Of a stretch of 64,000 bases of DNA, positions 26,820 through 34,406 are shown piece by piece; the first letter of the stretch is position 1; every line of letters begins with the position of its first letter. The translations under genes were made by a program, and so were the position numbers. The stretch lies in contig NZ_HE978547.1 in the NCBI RefSeq assembly GCF_000311785.1, forward strand, positions 1-64,000. Reading direction: 5' to 3'. The notes under the pieces are model-generated. The model saw only the letters and a program-made list of their open reading frames with translations. It did no database searches and had not been told where the DNA came from. The DNA is from Brevibacillus massiliensis. GTDB lineage: Bacteria; Bacillota; Bacilli; Brevibacillales; Brevibacillaceae.

Positions 26820-27961
26820 TTACATATCGCTGCTCCCTTCCAACCCGCTATTTCATCAACAAATGTCTGCAAGCTGCTGATGTAATCTTTTGGCGGAAAG
26901 ATTTCTTCTACCAGGATACTGTTCGATTGCAGCGAATAAGCAGCCCTGCTCTCCTGCAGGCGACTGACCTTGCCAAATACCGGCGCACCCGTAACCTCTT
27001 TAATGCGCTGCAGGCTGATGCCTTCTTTCGCAAAGTGACTAATGACCAACTGATGGGACACACCAGTCTTTTGACGTTTTCCAAACCACTTCGCGGCACT
27101 GTTCAGGCTGAATGGGTCTGAGCGAACAAACATGAGATGGAAATCGCCTTCGCTTTGCAACCGCTGCATGGCCTCCGTCTCGGGAAAGCAGTATCCCCAA
27201 TCGATAAACACGTAGTCAAAACGCTTTCGAAAAATAGCTAGAAGCGTCGAAATCTCATAGCTTTCCCATCGACTGGCCCCACTGGCATAATACAAGTTAT
27301 TCAGTGTCGGGCTCCGTTTAAACGCGGCAAACCAATTGCGCTGATCAGCTGCCTGGAGTGTAACCAGGTCCGGCCGATACAGGGAAAGCTGGTGTCCTGA
27401 AAGGCCGAAAAAGCGGGACAAATCTGGTTTTTCTATATTCATATCGACAACTGCAACCCTTGCTTCAGGATGCTGCTTGGCCAAGAGTACCGGCAGGTTA
27501 ATGCAAAATGTAGTCACTCCCGCCGAACCATAGCTGGTCAAGGTGAATACAACCCCTCTGTTTTCCCTCCAAGCGTCATTTGCCAGGACGTTCGCTTTCT
27601 CATCGGCTAAGCCAAGAATGCTGCAGAGTCTGCTGCCAATCTCTTCATACGACAAGCTTGCCGGAAGGACATACGTATGGGGCAGCCCCTTATCATCAAC
27701 AATTCTGTTTACCAGTTGTTCGTCTTTATAAACAGGTATAATGACTTTTATCATTTCCGTCGGAAAGACTTCTGAGAGTGTTGGCAGCCATTCCCAAACG
27801 GGCTGATTTACCGACTCGGTAAAAATAACGCACACCTCAGGTTTGTAGGCAGCAGTGTATAACAGACACTCGGTCAAGTCCTCTGCGACTACGACACTGC
27901 ACTCGCCGGGCATAAACGCTTTGACGAGAGATCTCATTGGGTAACAGACAACGGCCTTCAA
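26816..27961 (-). CDS. CpaE/TadZ-like ParA-family protein with degenerate P-loop
   Basis: 381 residues; a receiver-like N-terminal part (1-130) and a ParA/MinD-type part from about 137. The expected KGGxGKT loop reads TSYGSAGVTTF, so the invariant lysine is gone, while VVDMNIEKPDLSRFFGL and YVFIDWGYC keep the outline of switch and Walker B strands. TadZ/CpaE proteins place the pilus motor at the pole; many bind ATP. This one is probably a non-catalytic scaffold. The TTG 27961, ten bases after AGGAGG, is the best start. Confidence 0.78.
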   Translation of the reverse strand: MKAVVCYPMRSLVKAFMPGECSVVVAEDLTECLLYTAAYKPEVCVIFTESVNQPVWEWLPTLSEVFPTEMIKVIIPVYKDEQLVNRIVDDKGLPHTYVLPASLSYEEIGSRLCSILGLADEKANVLANDAWRENRGVVFTLTSYGSAGVTTFCINLPVLLAKQHPEARVAVVDMNIEKPDLSRFFGLSGHQLSLYRPDLVTLQAADQRNWFAAFKRSPTLNNLYYASGASRWESYEISTLLAIFRKRFDYVFIDWGYCFPETEAMQRLQSEGDFHLMFVRSDPFSLNSAAKWFGKRQKTGVSHQLVISHFAKEGISLQRIKEVTGAPVFGKVSRLQESRAAYSLQSNSILVEEIFPPKDYISSLQTFVDEIAGWKGAAICK

Positions 27962-27963
27962 CT

Positions 27964-28749
27964 CTACTCTCCCTCCTTCAGAAGAATATGGCCAATCTGC
28001 AGAGCGCCGTAATGCATCGCTTCTGTCAAACATAAATATTGCTGATCGGTCAAGTTTAACCCGATATAGGCAGGCACGGATGAAGGCTGCGCTCGGTAAT
28101 CATGGTAGCGGCGTTCTCCGTCAACAAACTGTCCCGTTTTTGTCCGATTGAAGAAAGCATCGTCCATCTCTGTTGCGTTAGGCAAAATTTGCGGCTTTAG
28201 TGTATAAATCTCAATCCCATTGCTGTCTTTTACGGTAACGAGCTGACTTTCAAACAACAGTTCCGCGGCGGGATTGCTCTTTTGAAAATAGGTCGGCGGA
28301 GGCAGCGTTTCCAACTCCTGGCTTGGCTTGTATCTCACCCAGACTTTGACAAAATCTCCTTTGCGAAGTTCGGTTATCGGGATCATCCATGTCAGGGGAA
28401 ATTCATAGCGCGCTTTTCCTTGGTCCGGAAGTAAATGCCCATCCAGCAATTTCTGCTCGATGATTTGCTCCCCCGGGTATATCGGCTGGATGCTGCGTTT
28501 TCCAACCACACTGTCAATCGATTGCAAGGACCCTGGCATCACCTCACTGGCCGCCACCTTTTCCAGTACGAGATCGGACCTGGTAATCGGTTCAAACGGC
28601 TCTATTTTCTTACCCTGAGCCACTTTTACAATAGGTGTGAACAGCTGTTCCTCTGCCAGTACATGAACGTATTTGGTCGCCGCAAAAAAACAAATGCCTG
28701 CCAGAATAAACGAGACGATACCAATAACAAGTAAAGTTTGCTTTTTCAT
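27964..28749 (-). CDS. CpaB/RcpC-like SAF-domain protein (diverged copy)
   Basis: 261 residues: an N-terminal membrane helix (TLLVIGIVSFILAGICFFAA), a SAF-type beta-clip segment ending EVMPGSLQSIDSVVGKRSIQPIYPGEQI, typical of CpaB/FlgA, and a second domain with MIPITELRKGDFVKVW. CpaB proteins are periplasmic or extracytoplasmic assembly factors of Tad pili. ATG 28749 is eight bases after AAGGA. The canonical counterpart is at 38183-38923. Confidence 0.85.
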   Translation of the reverse strand: MKKQTLLVIGIVSFILAGICFFAATKYVHVLAEEQLFTPIVKVAQGKKIEPFEPITRSDLVLEKVAASEVMPGSLQSIDSVVGKRSIQPIYPGEQIIEQKLLDGHLLPDQGKARYEFPLTWMIPITELRKGDFVKVWVRYKPSQELETLPPPTYFQKSNPAAELLFESQLVTVKDSNGIEIYTLKPQILPNATEMDDAFFNRTKTGQFVDGERRYHDYRAQPSSVPAYIGLNLTDQQYLCLTEAMHYGALQIGHILLKEGE

Positions 28750-28760
28750 ACACCCCATCC

Positions 28761-29636
28761 TTACTCAAGCACAAGTAACGGTTGAAACGACTCGCTGCAT
28801 CCGGGGAACTGCTCCAGCAGCAGCTTCCCTGACGACTGCACGGTACTGACCTTGACCGGATCAATGAGTGGAATAAAAGCCGATATTCTGGATTGTTTTG
28901 ACCCTGTCCAAAGGGAGAGCGTTCCTTCCAATCTTTTTACGACACTCGATCTATCCAACCCGGCATTCCATTTATTGGCGATCAAATGAATTTTATCGCT
29001 GTATTTTTTCCATAAGGGCGGAATTTCCTCAGTTGCGATCAGACATGTAATCCGGGGTAAATCAGTATCCAAGACGAACCACAATTCATCCGCCCATTCC
29101 GCAATCAGCGCAGCAACCTCTGTATGCCAGTTTGATGACAGATCAATGATCAGAAGAGCAGATTCCTTGCTGTTGGCCAGATACCAGCTGGCTATTTCCG
29201 CCTGTCCCATGGACTCGTTTTGCGCATAAGGGGGTTTCATCTTTACCCGCAAGAGCCCGTCTTTAAGCTCAACCGATTTCTCTATTTGATTTGAAGCTGC
29301 ACTTGGGCTCGCCTTGCCTCTTCTTTCACCATCAAGGGCGAAATAATAGTAAGAGATGCGTTCGGGATGCTCGCAAAGAGTGGTGTAAACCCCTCGACTT
29401 GCTTGACAAAAAGCATAGTTAGCAGCCAAAAAACTGGCACCTGCTTGTGGAAACAGACTGCAAACCGCGATGACCCGCCGAAACGTCTGCTCGGCCGACG
29501 CAGCCGTATGACTGCCGGTAACGGTTAATTTATTCTTTAAGTCTATCCACTGCCGCTCTTCTTCTTTGGTCTGTGTGAACTGTTTCTTTTCCAGTTCGCG
29601 AAAATGATTGAGAAAATGCTGCACTTCCCGAAACAT
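28761..29636 (-). CDS. Second ParA-like protein with degenerate P-loop
   Basis: 291 residues. The strand-loop VIAVCSLFPQAGASFLAANYA (near 50-75) has the position and shape of a ParA deviant Walker A but lacks both lysines; LLIIDLSS and IHLIANKW resemble the later strands of SIMIBI ATPases. It has no homolog in the canonical Tad locus next door. Together with the degenerate CpaE-like protein it suggests a pair of non-hydrolysing partners. Coupled to the upstream gene (start three bases after its stop). Confidence 0.6.
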   Translation of the reverse strand: MFREVQHFLNHFRELEKKQFTQTKEEERQWIDLKNKLTVTGSHTAASAEQTFRRVIAVCSLFPQAGASFLAANYAFCQASRGVYTTLCEHPERISYYYFALDGERRGKASPSAASNQIEKSVELKDGLLRVKMKPPYAQNESMGQAEIASWYLANSKESALLIIDLSSNWHTEVAALIAEWADELWFVLDTDLPRITCLIATEEIPPLWKKYSDKIHLIANKWNAGLDRSSVVKRLEGTLSLWTGSKQSRISAFIPLIDPVKVSTVQSSGKLLLEQFPGCSESFQPLLVLE

Positions 29637-29639
29637 GAA

Positions 29640-30401
29640 TTACATTACCTGAATCGAGCCAGTGTTTGCGATATCATCGTCAGATTTATCGATGTAATTC
29701 TTGAATTTCTCAATCATTCCCAGCGTGGTCAGCGTATTGCGATGGTAGTAGTAGATTTTCCGCATTCTCTCTTTTTCCCGTTCAGTCAGCCCAGGCTTCA
29801 TCTCCAGCGCTTTTTCCATTAAGACAGCCAACTCCAAATTGTTGGGCCGTCCCCGTCTTGGCGGTTGGGCAAGCAGGTTTTGATGATGCTCGTCGAATGC
29901 ATCAGGATGCTCGATCAGCCAAGCATCTACCACGGCTTCTATGTCCAGATACGTACGAATCCCCAATTTGTAGAGGTATTGAAAATACATGGATGCGGTG
30001 CGTTCCTTCCCTCTCCACCGCTCCATATATTGACCGGGTGAAGTAAGGTACAAGGACATGTTCTTCACCAATTCGTCGCGTGATTGGGGTTTGTAATGTA
30101 CGACAATTTCCTTTACCAGTTGAAACAAAAGATCGTGATAATCTTCTCCCTCTGCTTCACATTCGCAATGGGTTGCATACCATTCCTCTACGGCCAGATC
30201 GAAATCCTTCCGGCAGTTGGATAAGCGCAGTTCAACCAAATGGTCATGGAAAAAATCCAGGTCGTATTCCCTGACAATGTGCTCTTGATATGTGGAAAAT
30301 ACATAGTGGATAAACCCCTGTTTTAACTGCTCTTTTTCAAGCACACCATTGCACTGTTCAAAAAAGCGCCCTACCAATTCACAAGCATTTTTAGCCAACA
30401 T
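29640..30401 (-). CDS. Unknown protein, first gene of the diverged Tad-like operon
   Basis: 253 residues, mostly charged and helical, no membrane segment or signal. It contains a cysteine pair in THCECEAEGED, an RRGRPNN stretch like an AT-hook near residue 190, and a C-terminal helical region LTEREKERMRKIYYYHRNTL. It could be a cytoplasmic regulator, but I recognise no family. ATG 30401 has AGGAGG nine bases upstream. It leads the operon after a 190-base AT-rich region that probably holds the promoter. Confidence 0.75.
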   Translation of the reverse strand: MLAKNACELVGRFFEQCNGVLEKEQLKQGFIHYVFSTYQEHIVREYDLDFFHDHLVELRLSNCRKDFDLAVEEWYATHCECEAEGEDYHDLLFQLVKEIVVHYKPQSRDELVKNMSLYLTSPGQYMERWRGKERTASMYFQYLYKLGIRTYLDIEAVVDAWLIEHPDAFDEHHQNLLAQPPRRGRPNNLELAVLMEKALEMKPGLTEREKERMRKIYYYHRNTLTTLGMIEKFKNYIDKSDDDIANTGSIQVM

Positions 30402-30425
30402 TTCAAAATACCTCCTAACCTTCAA

Positions 30426-30547
30426 TTTATTTATAATAATTTTTTGTTTTTTCTATTTTTACACAATATTACATATATTATCAAACTATTTTTTATTCCG
30501 ACTTTCTTTACGGGTCTTTGACATAAACCTCCCTGCAATACAGGAGA
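30426..30547 (-). promoter_or_regulatory. AT-rich leader of the diverged Tad-like operon
   Basis: About 120 bases with very low GC (long A and T runs, for example TAATAATTTTTTGTTTTTTC) before the first gene at 30401. Several -10-like TATAAA and TAATAT strings occur but none has a well-placed -35, so no single promoter is called. The composition differs sharply from the surrounding genes. Confidence 0.4.
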
Positions 30548-30585
30548 AGCCCGCCTTGCAACCCATCGGTACAAGGCGGCTTTTG
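30548..30585 (-). terminator. Hairpin after the 92-residue gene
   Basis: GCCGCCTTG and CAAGGCGGGC (minus strand) form an eight to nine base-pair stem with a 12-base loop. The downstream T content is poor on the minus strand (TTCTCC) but TTTT follows on the plus strand. Termination efficiency is uncertain. Confidence 0.45.
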
Positions 30586-30593
30586 GGAGAAAA

Positions 30594-30872
30594 CTACTCG
30601 GTAAAGAAGTACAATTCTTCTCCCGTCGGCAAGAAAAGAGCAATTCTTCCCTTGCGCTGGATGACGGTGGGAGCACTCTCCATCACGATTGCACCGTCAT
30701 TCATTACGATCCTGTCCCCAAATCGACTGACAGAATCGATTTGGAAAAATCCTTCGGGTATTCCCTTCAACAAGAGACTTTTACCCGGCTTGTGCTTCTG
30801 GTAACGCACCTGCCGCCCCAGAAGCACTTCCACCGAAGTGGAATGAACCTGGTGAGCTTCCATTGTTGCCAT
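30594..30872 (-). CDS. 92-residue unknown protein between the two Tad loci
   Basis: A small soluble protein with alternating strand-forming segments (SVEVLLGRQVRYQ, GFFQIDSVSRFGDRIVM, GRIALFLPTGEEL), so probably a small beta barrel. I recognise no family. ATG 30872 follows GGAGGAG by six bases. A nested inverted repeat lies 29 bases upstream (30901-30952). It is transcribed toward the diverged Tad-like operon and may belong to its regulation. Confidence 0.7.
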   Translation of the reverse strand: MATMEAHQVHSTSVEVLLGRQVRYQKHKPGKSLLLKGIPEGFFQIDSVSRFGDRIVMNDGAIVMESAPTVIQRKGRIALFLPTGEELYFFTE

Positions 30873-30900
30873 ACGCAACTCCTCCTTCTCTCACCAAAAA

Positions 30901-30952
30901 TTTACGGCCGTTTCATTCGCTTATAAGCAGATGAAACTACTTATACCGTAAA
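30901..30952 (-). repeat. Nested inverted repeat upstream of the 92-residue gene
   Basis: Outer arms TTTACGG (30901-30907) and CCGTAAA (30946-30952) enclose inner arms GTTTCAT (30910-30916) and ATGAAAC (30931-30937), with a further TATAAG/CTTATA pair inside. The arms are perfect. In RNA this would be a 50-base two-stage hairpin in the 5' leader; in DNA it could be two operators. No known riboswitch is recognised. Confidence 0.6.
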
Positions 30953-30983
30953 AAATGATAACGCCCTCCGCAAATTTTTTTCT

Positions 30984-31631
30984 CTACTTTTTTTGTAGGA
31001 GGATCTCCTTCACGGCTCCTTCCTCCCAGAGAAGAGGATCTGCCAGATCGGGATACATTTCCGTCACCAGATCAAAAGGGGAAAAATAGAGCGAGTCCAC
31101 CAGGATCTTTAGTTTGAACTTACGCAGAATGCTGTATGCATCTTCCGTTTTGTAAAACAGCCTTGGCAAGTCCTTGTAATCTTTCACTTGCAAAAGTTCT
31201 TTCCACATGTACTCAAAACAAATTTTTGCCCTTTCCTCTCCCTTTACACTTTGAAAATAGTGGAGGGGAAAATGCTTTCGCTTCCCGGCTAGCACCTCCT
31301 GGTACACCCATAGAACCTTTTGCGCTTCTGTCGGCCGAGGCAAATACGGGTAGGCATACTCCACCAAGTAGTAGACGTCATCTGCCTTTGCTTCAATTGG
31401 AGGCTCTATGAATTCGCTGACAAGGTGCAGCTTCAATTCCTTCACGTCTTTCATGGTGAGCTGTTCTCTCGCCTGTTCTGGCGTCCACTGCTTGACCGTT
31501 TCGATCGCATACCGCAGGACTAACTGAATTTTTTTCTTTCTAAACTGAATGTTCTCAAATTCATATGGTGAAAAACGCTTTTGATCCCCGCTCAAGATGC
31601 GTTTATATCGCTCGATGATCGAAGTAGGCAT
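30984..31631 (-). CDS. Unknown protein made of two related repeats (DUF4046-like)
   Basis: 215 residues. Two halves of about 100 residues align: RYKRILSGDQKRFSPYEF (8-25) with VYQEVLAGKRKHFPLHYF (109-126), and YYLVEYAYPYLPRP with FDLVTEMYPDLADP. The K-R-F-P/S pattern recalls the Bacillus DUF4046 repeat, an assignment from memory. Charged, soluble, no membrane helix. ATG 31631 lies behind GGAGTG. A 16-base motif stands exactly 52 bases before the start, as before the cpaB gene of the canonical Tad locus. Confidence 0.72.
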   Translation of the reverse strand: MPTSIIERYKRILSGDQKRFSPYEFENIQFRKKKIQLVLRYAIETVKQWTPEQAREQLTMKDVKELKLHLVSEFIEPPIEAKADDVYYLVEYAYPYLPRPTEAQKVLWVYQEVLAGKRKHFPLHYFQSVKGEERAKICFEYMWKELLQVKDYKDLPRLFYKTEDAYSILRKFKLKILVDSLYFSPFDLVTEMYPDLADPLLWEEGAVKEILLQKK

Positions 31632-31682
31632 AGCTTTCACTCCTGTCATTCGGCTGGTTTACCTTAAAGTACCACGCCGAAT

Positions 31683-31698
31683 TAGGACAAAAATAATA
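31683..31698 (-). promoter_or_regulatory. Shared 16-base motif, copy 1 (upstream of the two-repeat unknown gene)
   Basis: Plus strand TAGGACAAAAATAATA; it matches the copy at 38975-38990 in 15 of 16 positions, and both begin 52 bases from the A of the ATG. A GTA 14 bases before each copy is also conserved. A common promoter element or regulator site is likely; the protein that reads it is unknown. Confidence 0.6.
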
Positions 31699-31821
31699 GT
31701 GAAAAAGACTTGCTTCGATGTTTTCCTCAGTGAAAGCAGGTTTTTCCGCATTCGTCCCGCAAGCGGGCACATCTTTTGTCGCAGAAAAAAAGATCTTCCA
31801 TGGCTCCGATCCGGCTGGCGA

Positions 31822-32340
31822 CTAATCATAAAGTCCCGATTGGGATACACGGCGAAATGACAGCCTAATGGAATCCCAAAGCAACTGGACTTGTTTTGTT
31901 GTCTCGATTGTGACATGATAGATGCCTTGACGATACAGAGACTGGACCTCTCCCTTCTGATGGACCACTGCAACCTTACCGGACCCCGACTGCAAACCGG
32001 CCTGATTCAGACGGTACAACAATTCCGCCTCTTCACGCGCCCCCCGTACAATATCGGCCTGCAGGGACTTGGCCTCTTCTGTTGTTGCAATCAACACCTT
32101 TTTCTCTCTTCCCTTTTCATCGATGGTGGTCCACTCTCCGGCTGATCTTGCCCCTTTGCTGATCAAGTCTGCTGTTTGCTGCGTCTTCATTTCCGCCAGA
32201 TCTGCCTGCTCAACAAACAACAGCAGTGATAGAAACCCGGCGATACATAAAAAGAAGAAGAGCGAGGAAAGCAGGGCTGAACCGCGCTCTTCTTTCATTA
32301 CGTCACGAAACGTCCTGCTCAATTCAGTCCCCCTCCGCAT
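31822..32340 (-). CDS. TadE/TadG-like pseudopilin of the canonical Tad locus
   Basis: 172 residues. After a charged start, KEERGSALLSSLFFFLCIAGF gives a prepilin-like site G|SALLS, but position +5 is serine instead of glutamate. A hydrophobic helix and a polar exterior follow. It is the last gene of the canonical locus and overlaps the TadE gene by 17 bases. A minor pilin or tip component is the likely role. Confidence 0.75.
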   Translation of the reverse strand: MRRGTELSRTFRDVMKEERGSALLSSLFFFLCIAGFLSLLLFVEQADLAEMKTQQTADLISKGARSAGEWTTIDEKGREKKVLIATTEEAKSLQADIVRGAREEAELLYRLNQAGLQSGSGKVAVVHQKGEVQSLYRQGIYHVTIETTKQVQLLWDSIRLSFRRVSQSGLYD

Positions 32341-32740
32341 TTTCTATCATCATGTGATAAGATTCTGTGACTTCGTATTTTCCGCCAGAGGCCGGGAGAG
32401 TAAAATGGAGAGTCGCTCTGGCCTCAAAATGGTTGCCCTTGCGCCATCTGCCCTGGGGCAAGATACGGATCTCTCTCAGTTCAGCCCCAATCGCTTGATC
32501 CAGCTCCTCCATACCGCGCTGCTGGCCGTGGTAGCTGGCCAGTCCGGCATTCGGCTGAACACAGGCAATTCGTCCAGCTTCGTAGGCCGCCGCCAACGCT
32601 TTTTGCTTGTTGAACATGATGGCAAATTGATCAAAAGAAAACATGAGCAGGACCCAAAGTAACGGGAAGACAAAGATAAACTCCAAAAGCTGGCTTCCTC
32701 TCTCTTCCTTCCAGAAACGCCTGACCCTGTCAAATCGCAT
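32324..32740 (-). CDS. tadE: TadE-like pseudopilin
   Basis: 138 residues. ERGSQLLEFIFVFPLLWVLLMF is a textbook TadE N terminus: cleavage after the glycine (G|SQLLE) with glutamate at +5, then a membrane helix and the exterior domain. Processed by the prepilin peptidase encoded just upstream. ATG 32740 sits behind GGAGGGG and overlaps the peptidase gene by 11 bases. Confidence 0.88.
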   Translation of the reverse strand: MRFDRVRRFWKEERGSQLLEFIFVFPLLWVLLMFSFDQFAIMFNKQKALAAAYEAGRIACVQPNAGLASYHGQQRGMEELDQAIGAELREIRILPQGRWRKGNHFEARATLHFTLPASGGKYEVTESYHMMIENAEGD

Positions 32741-33230
32741 TCGCCTGCCCCTCCAACAAATAAACAAGGTAAGCCGCAAACAGATAGACAGCAAAGGGCA
32801 AAGCCAGAGCAGTGGTCTTGTGGGTCGGCAGCCAGATTTCCCGATGTCCTGTCCACCCGGCCGCCATCACTCGCAGATTCCGGAAGGCCGCAGCACACTT
32901 CCGCGGGTTGACCACCAATGCCGCTAAACAAACAAAGATGGAGTAAGTGAACAGCTTGTATGTCCCGACAGCCCCGATCCAAACACCTACGATCATGAAC
33001 AGCTTTTGGTCACCCATCCCCATCCCGCGGCTGAGAACCGGCAGTAGGGTAAGGGCAAACCCGCAGCTTAAACCGCCGACAGCCATCCATATTTCCCCGC
33101 AAAGCAGCTGGTAGGCCAATCCGATGATGAAAAAAATCACCAGCATGCGATTTGGAATCTTCCGATAATGACTGTCCCAAATGGCAGCCAACCCAAGCAG
33201 CGCAAATACGGCAACAGCCGGCATCGTCAT
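32730..33230 (-). CDS. Type IV prepilin peptidase, short form (TadV/CpaA-like, A24)
   Basis: 166-residue membrane protease that cuts Flp and TadE-type prepilins. It has only the peptidase domain, without the methyltransferase domain of PilD. The two catalytic aspartates are visible: AAIWDSHYRKIPN (D19) and GMGMGDQKL. Five or six membrane segments. ATG 33230 overlaps the Flp stop (ATGA). It is the only such peptidase in the window, so the diverged locus has none of its own. Confidence 0.93.
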   Translation of the reverse strand: MTMPAVAVFALLGLAAIWDSHYRKIPNRMLVIFFIIGLAYQLLCGEIWMAVGGLSCGFALTLLPVLSRGMGMGDQKLFMIVGVWIGAVGTYKLFTYSIFVCLAALVVNPRKCAAAFRNLRVMAAGWTGHREIWLPTHKTTALALPFAVYLFAAYLVYLLEGQANAI

Positions 33231-33403
33231 TTACTGATCTTGTCTTTTAGCTCATTCAGCTTATCGTCTTCCGCAGAACCCAGCTCCCCTAAGGTAGGAA
33301 TAATCAGAATCAAGATGACGGCGATGATAATCACCATCTCAACAATCGTCACACCATCCTCTTCCTTCACAAACCTCCCGGCGTAAGCTTGTACCGCTTT
33401 CAT
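33227..33403 (-). CDS. flp: Flp-type major pilin
   Basis: 58-residue prepilin: a 17-residue leader ending KEEDG, cleavage site G|VTIVE with glutamate at +5, then the hydrophobic helix MVIIIAVILILIIP and a short charged tail. This is the Flp/Fap layout. ATG 33403 is nine bases after GGAG; an upstream open frame is not needed. The protein is the likely main subunit of a Tad pilus. Confidence 0.92.
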   Translation of the reverse strand: MKAVQAYAGRFVKEEDGVTIVEMVIIIAVILILIIPTLGELGSAEDDKLNELKDKISK

Positions 33404-33494
33404 CAGCACCATCTCCTTTTCTTTGCTTAACTCTACTCTGACAAAAGACAGTGCCCTGCGCAAAATGATTTGCCGTCTGCATCGCTATTCGCTG

Positions 33495-34406
33495 CTACAA
33501 GTGCTGCCTGATTCCGATAAACGACGGCCCCATTACCAGAAACAGCAGCGGGATGCCCATAAACACGACCAAAAAAGGCAGCAGCCGGATATTCAGACGG
33601 TTGGCAAAAGTGGTCGCTTCATCCTCCTGAAAGCGCAATTGCTCCTCAATGTGGTGGGTAAGCAGGCCGGATATGCCGGAACCTTTGGTCAAAGCGTCAT
33701 TGATGTCTGAAACAACTGCCATCAAGCTGTCTACATCCCAGAGATATGCCATTTCCTCCAGCGCTTTTCGCCAATTGCCATATCGTTTTTCCTGAACTTC
33801 CAGCAGAGCAAACTCCCTGCCCAGTCTCCCGGTCGACCGTCTTGCCGTTGCCCGAACGGCAGAGTGAATCGGCATGCCTGCCTCAACCAAGGCTTGGACA
33901 ATCCCAAAAAAGACGGGAATCTGCTCGCGTATCTCTTGCTGTGCACGCTTGTCATAATGATCGATAAGCCAGGTTGGAAGAAAAAACAACAAAAGTGCAG
34001 GGATGAGTGAGACAAGCTGAATTTTCCCGGATACGCTGCCGCCAATACCTGGGCCGGCTATCATCAGGAAACTGACCAGCAGGCAGACCGCCCCAATCAA
34101 CCGAACGTATAGAATTTCTTCAATCGATACTTGCCAGCGCAGGCGGGCCAGACTCCTCGCCAGTTTTTCCCGGTCCAGCCCGACGATACCGGCTAACTGC
34201 CCGGTCAGCTGCGGATTCGCCATAAGGCGCCTCAGTCCAGGTAAGAAAAAACTCCTTTTTCCCGGTCGAAATGCCGTTTGGAAGCGATGATTTTGCCCGG
34301 AATCAATTCTTGCGTAGATATCTGTCGGCTTTTCACCAAGGGGAAGAAAACAATAGGGGAGAAGCAGCAGGAAAACAGCCAAGCCGATTCCCAATCCGAA
34401 GATCAT
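33495..34406 (-). CDS. tadC: TadC platform protein
   Basis: 303 residues with T2SSF-type domain and four membrane segments. Typical features: QALVEAGMPIHSAVRATARR and SGISGLLTHHIEEQLRFQEDEATTFANRL. Forms the inner-membrane platform with TadB. ATG 34406 overlaps the tadB stop by four bases. Second platform pair of the window; more canonical than 23722-24567. Confidence 0.93.
   Translation of the reverse strand: MIFGLGIGLAVFLLLLPYCFLPLGEKPTDIYARIDSGQNHRFQTAFRPGKRSFFLPGLRRLMANPQLTGQLAGIVGLDREKLARSLARLRWQVSIEEILYVRLIGAVCLLVSFLMIAGPGIGGSVSGKIQLVSLIPALLLFFLPTWLIDHYDKRAQQEIREQIPVFFGIVQALVEAGMPIHSAVRATARRSTGRLGREFALLEVQEKRYGNWRKALEEMAYLWDVDSLMAVVSDINDALTKGSGISGLLTHHIEEQLRFQEDEATTFANRLNIRLLPFLVVFMGIPLLFLVMGPSFIGIRQHL

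Noticed and set aside
31650-31821. A cyclic-di-GMP or other riboswitch in the 172-base gap before the two-repeat gene
   Set aside because: Short stems such as GCCCGCTTGCGGGAC occur but the conserved GEMM core bases are absent.
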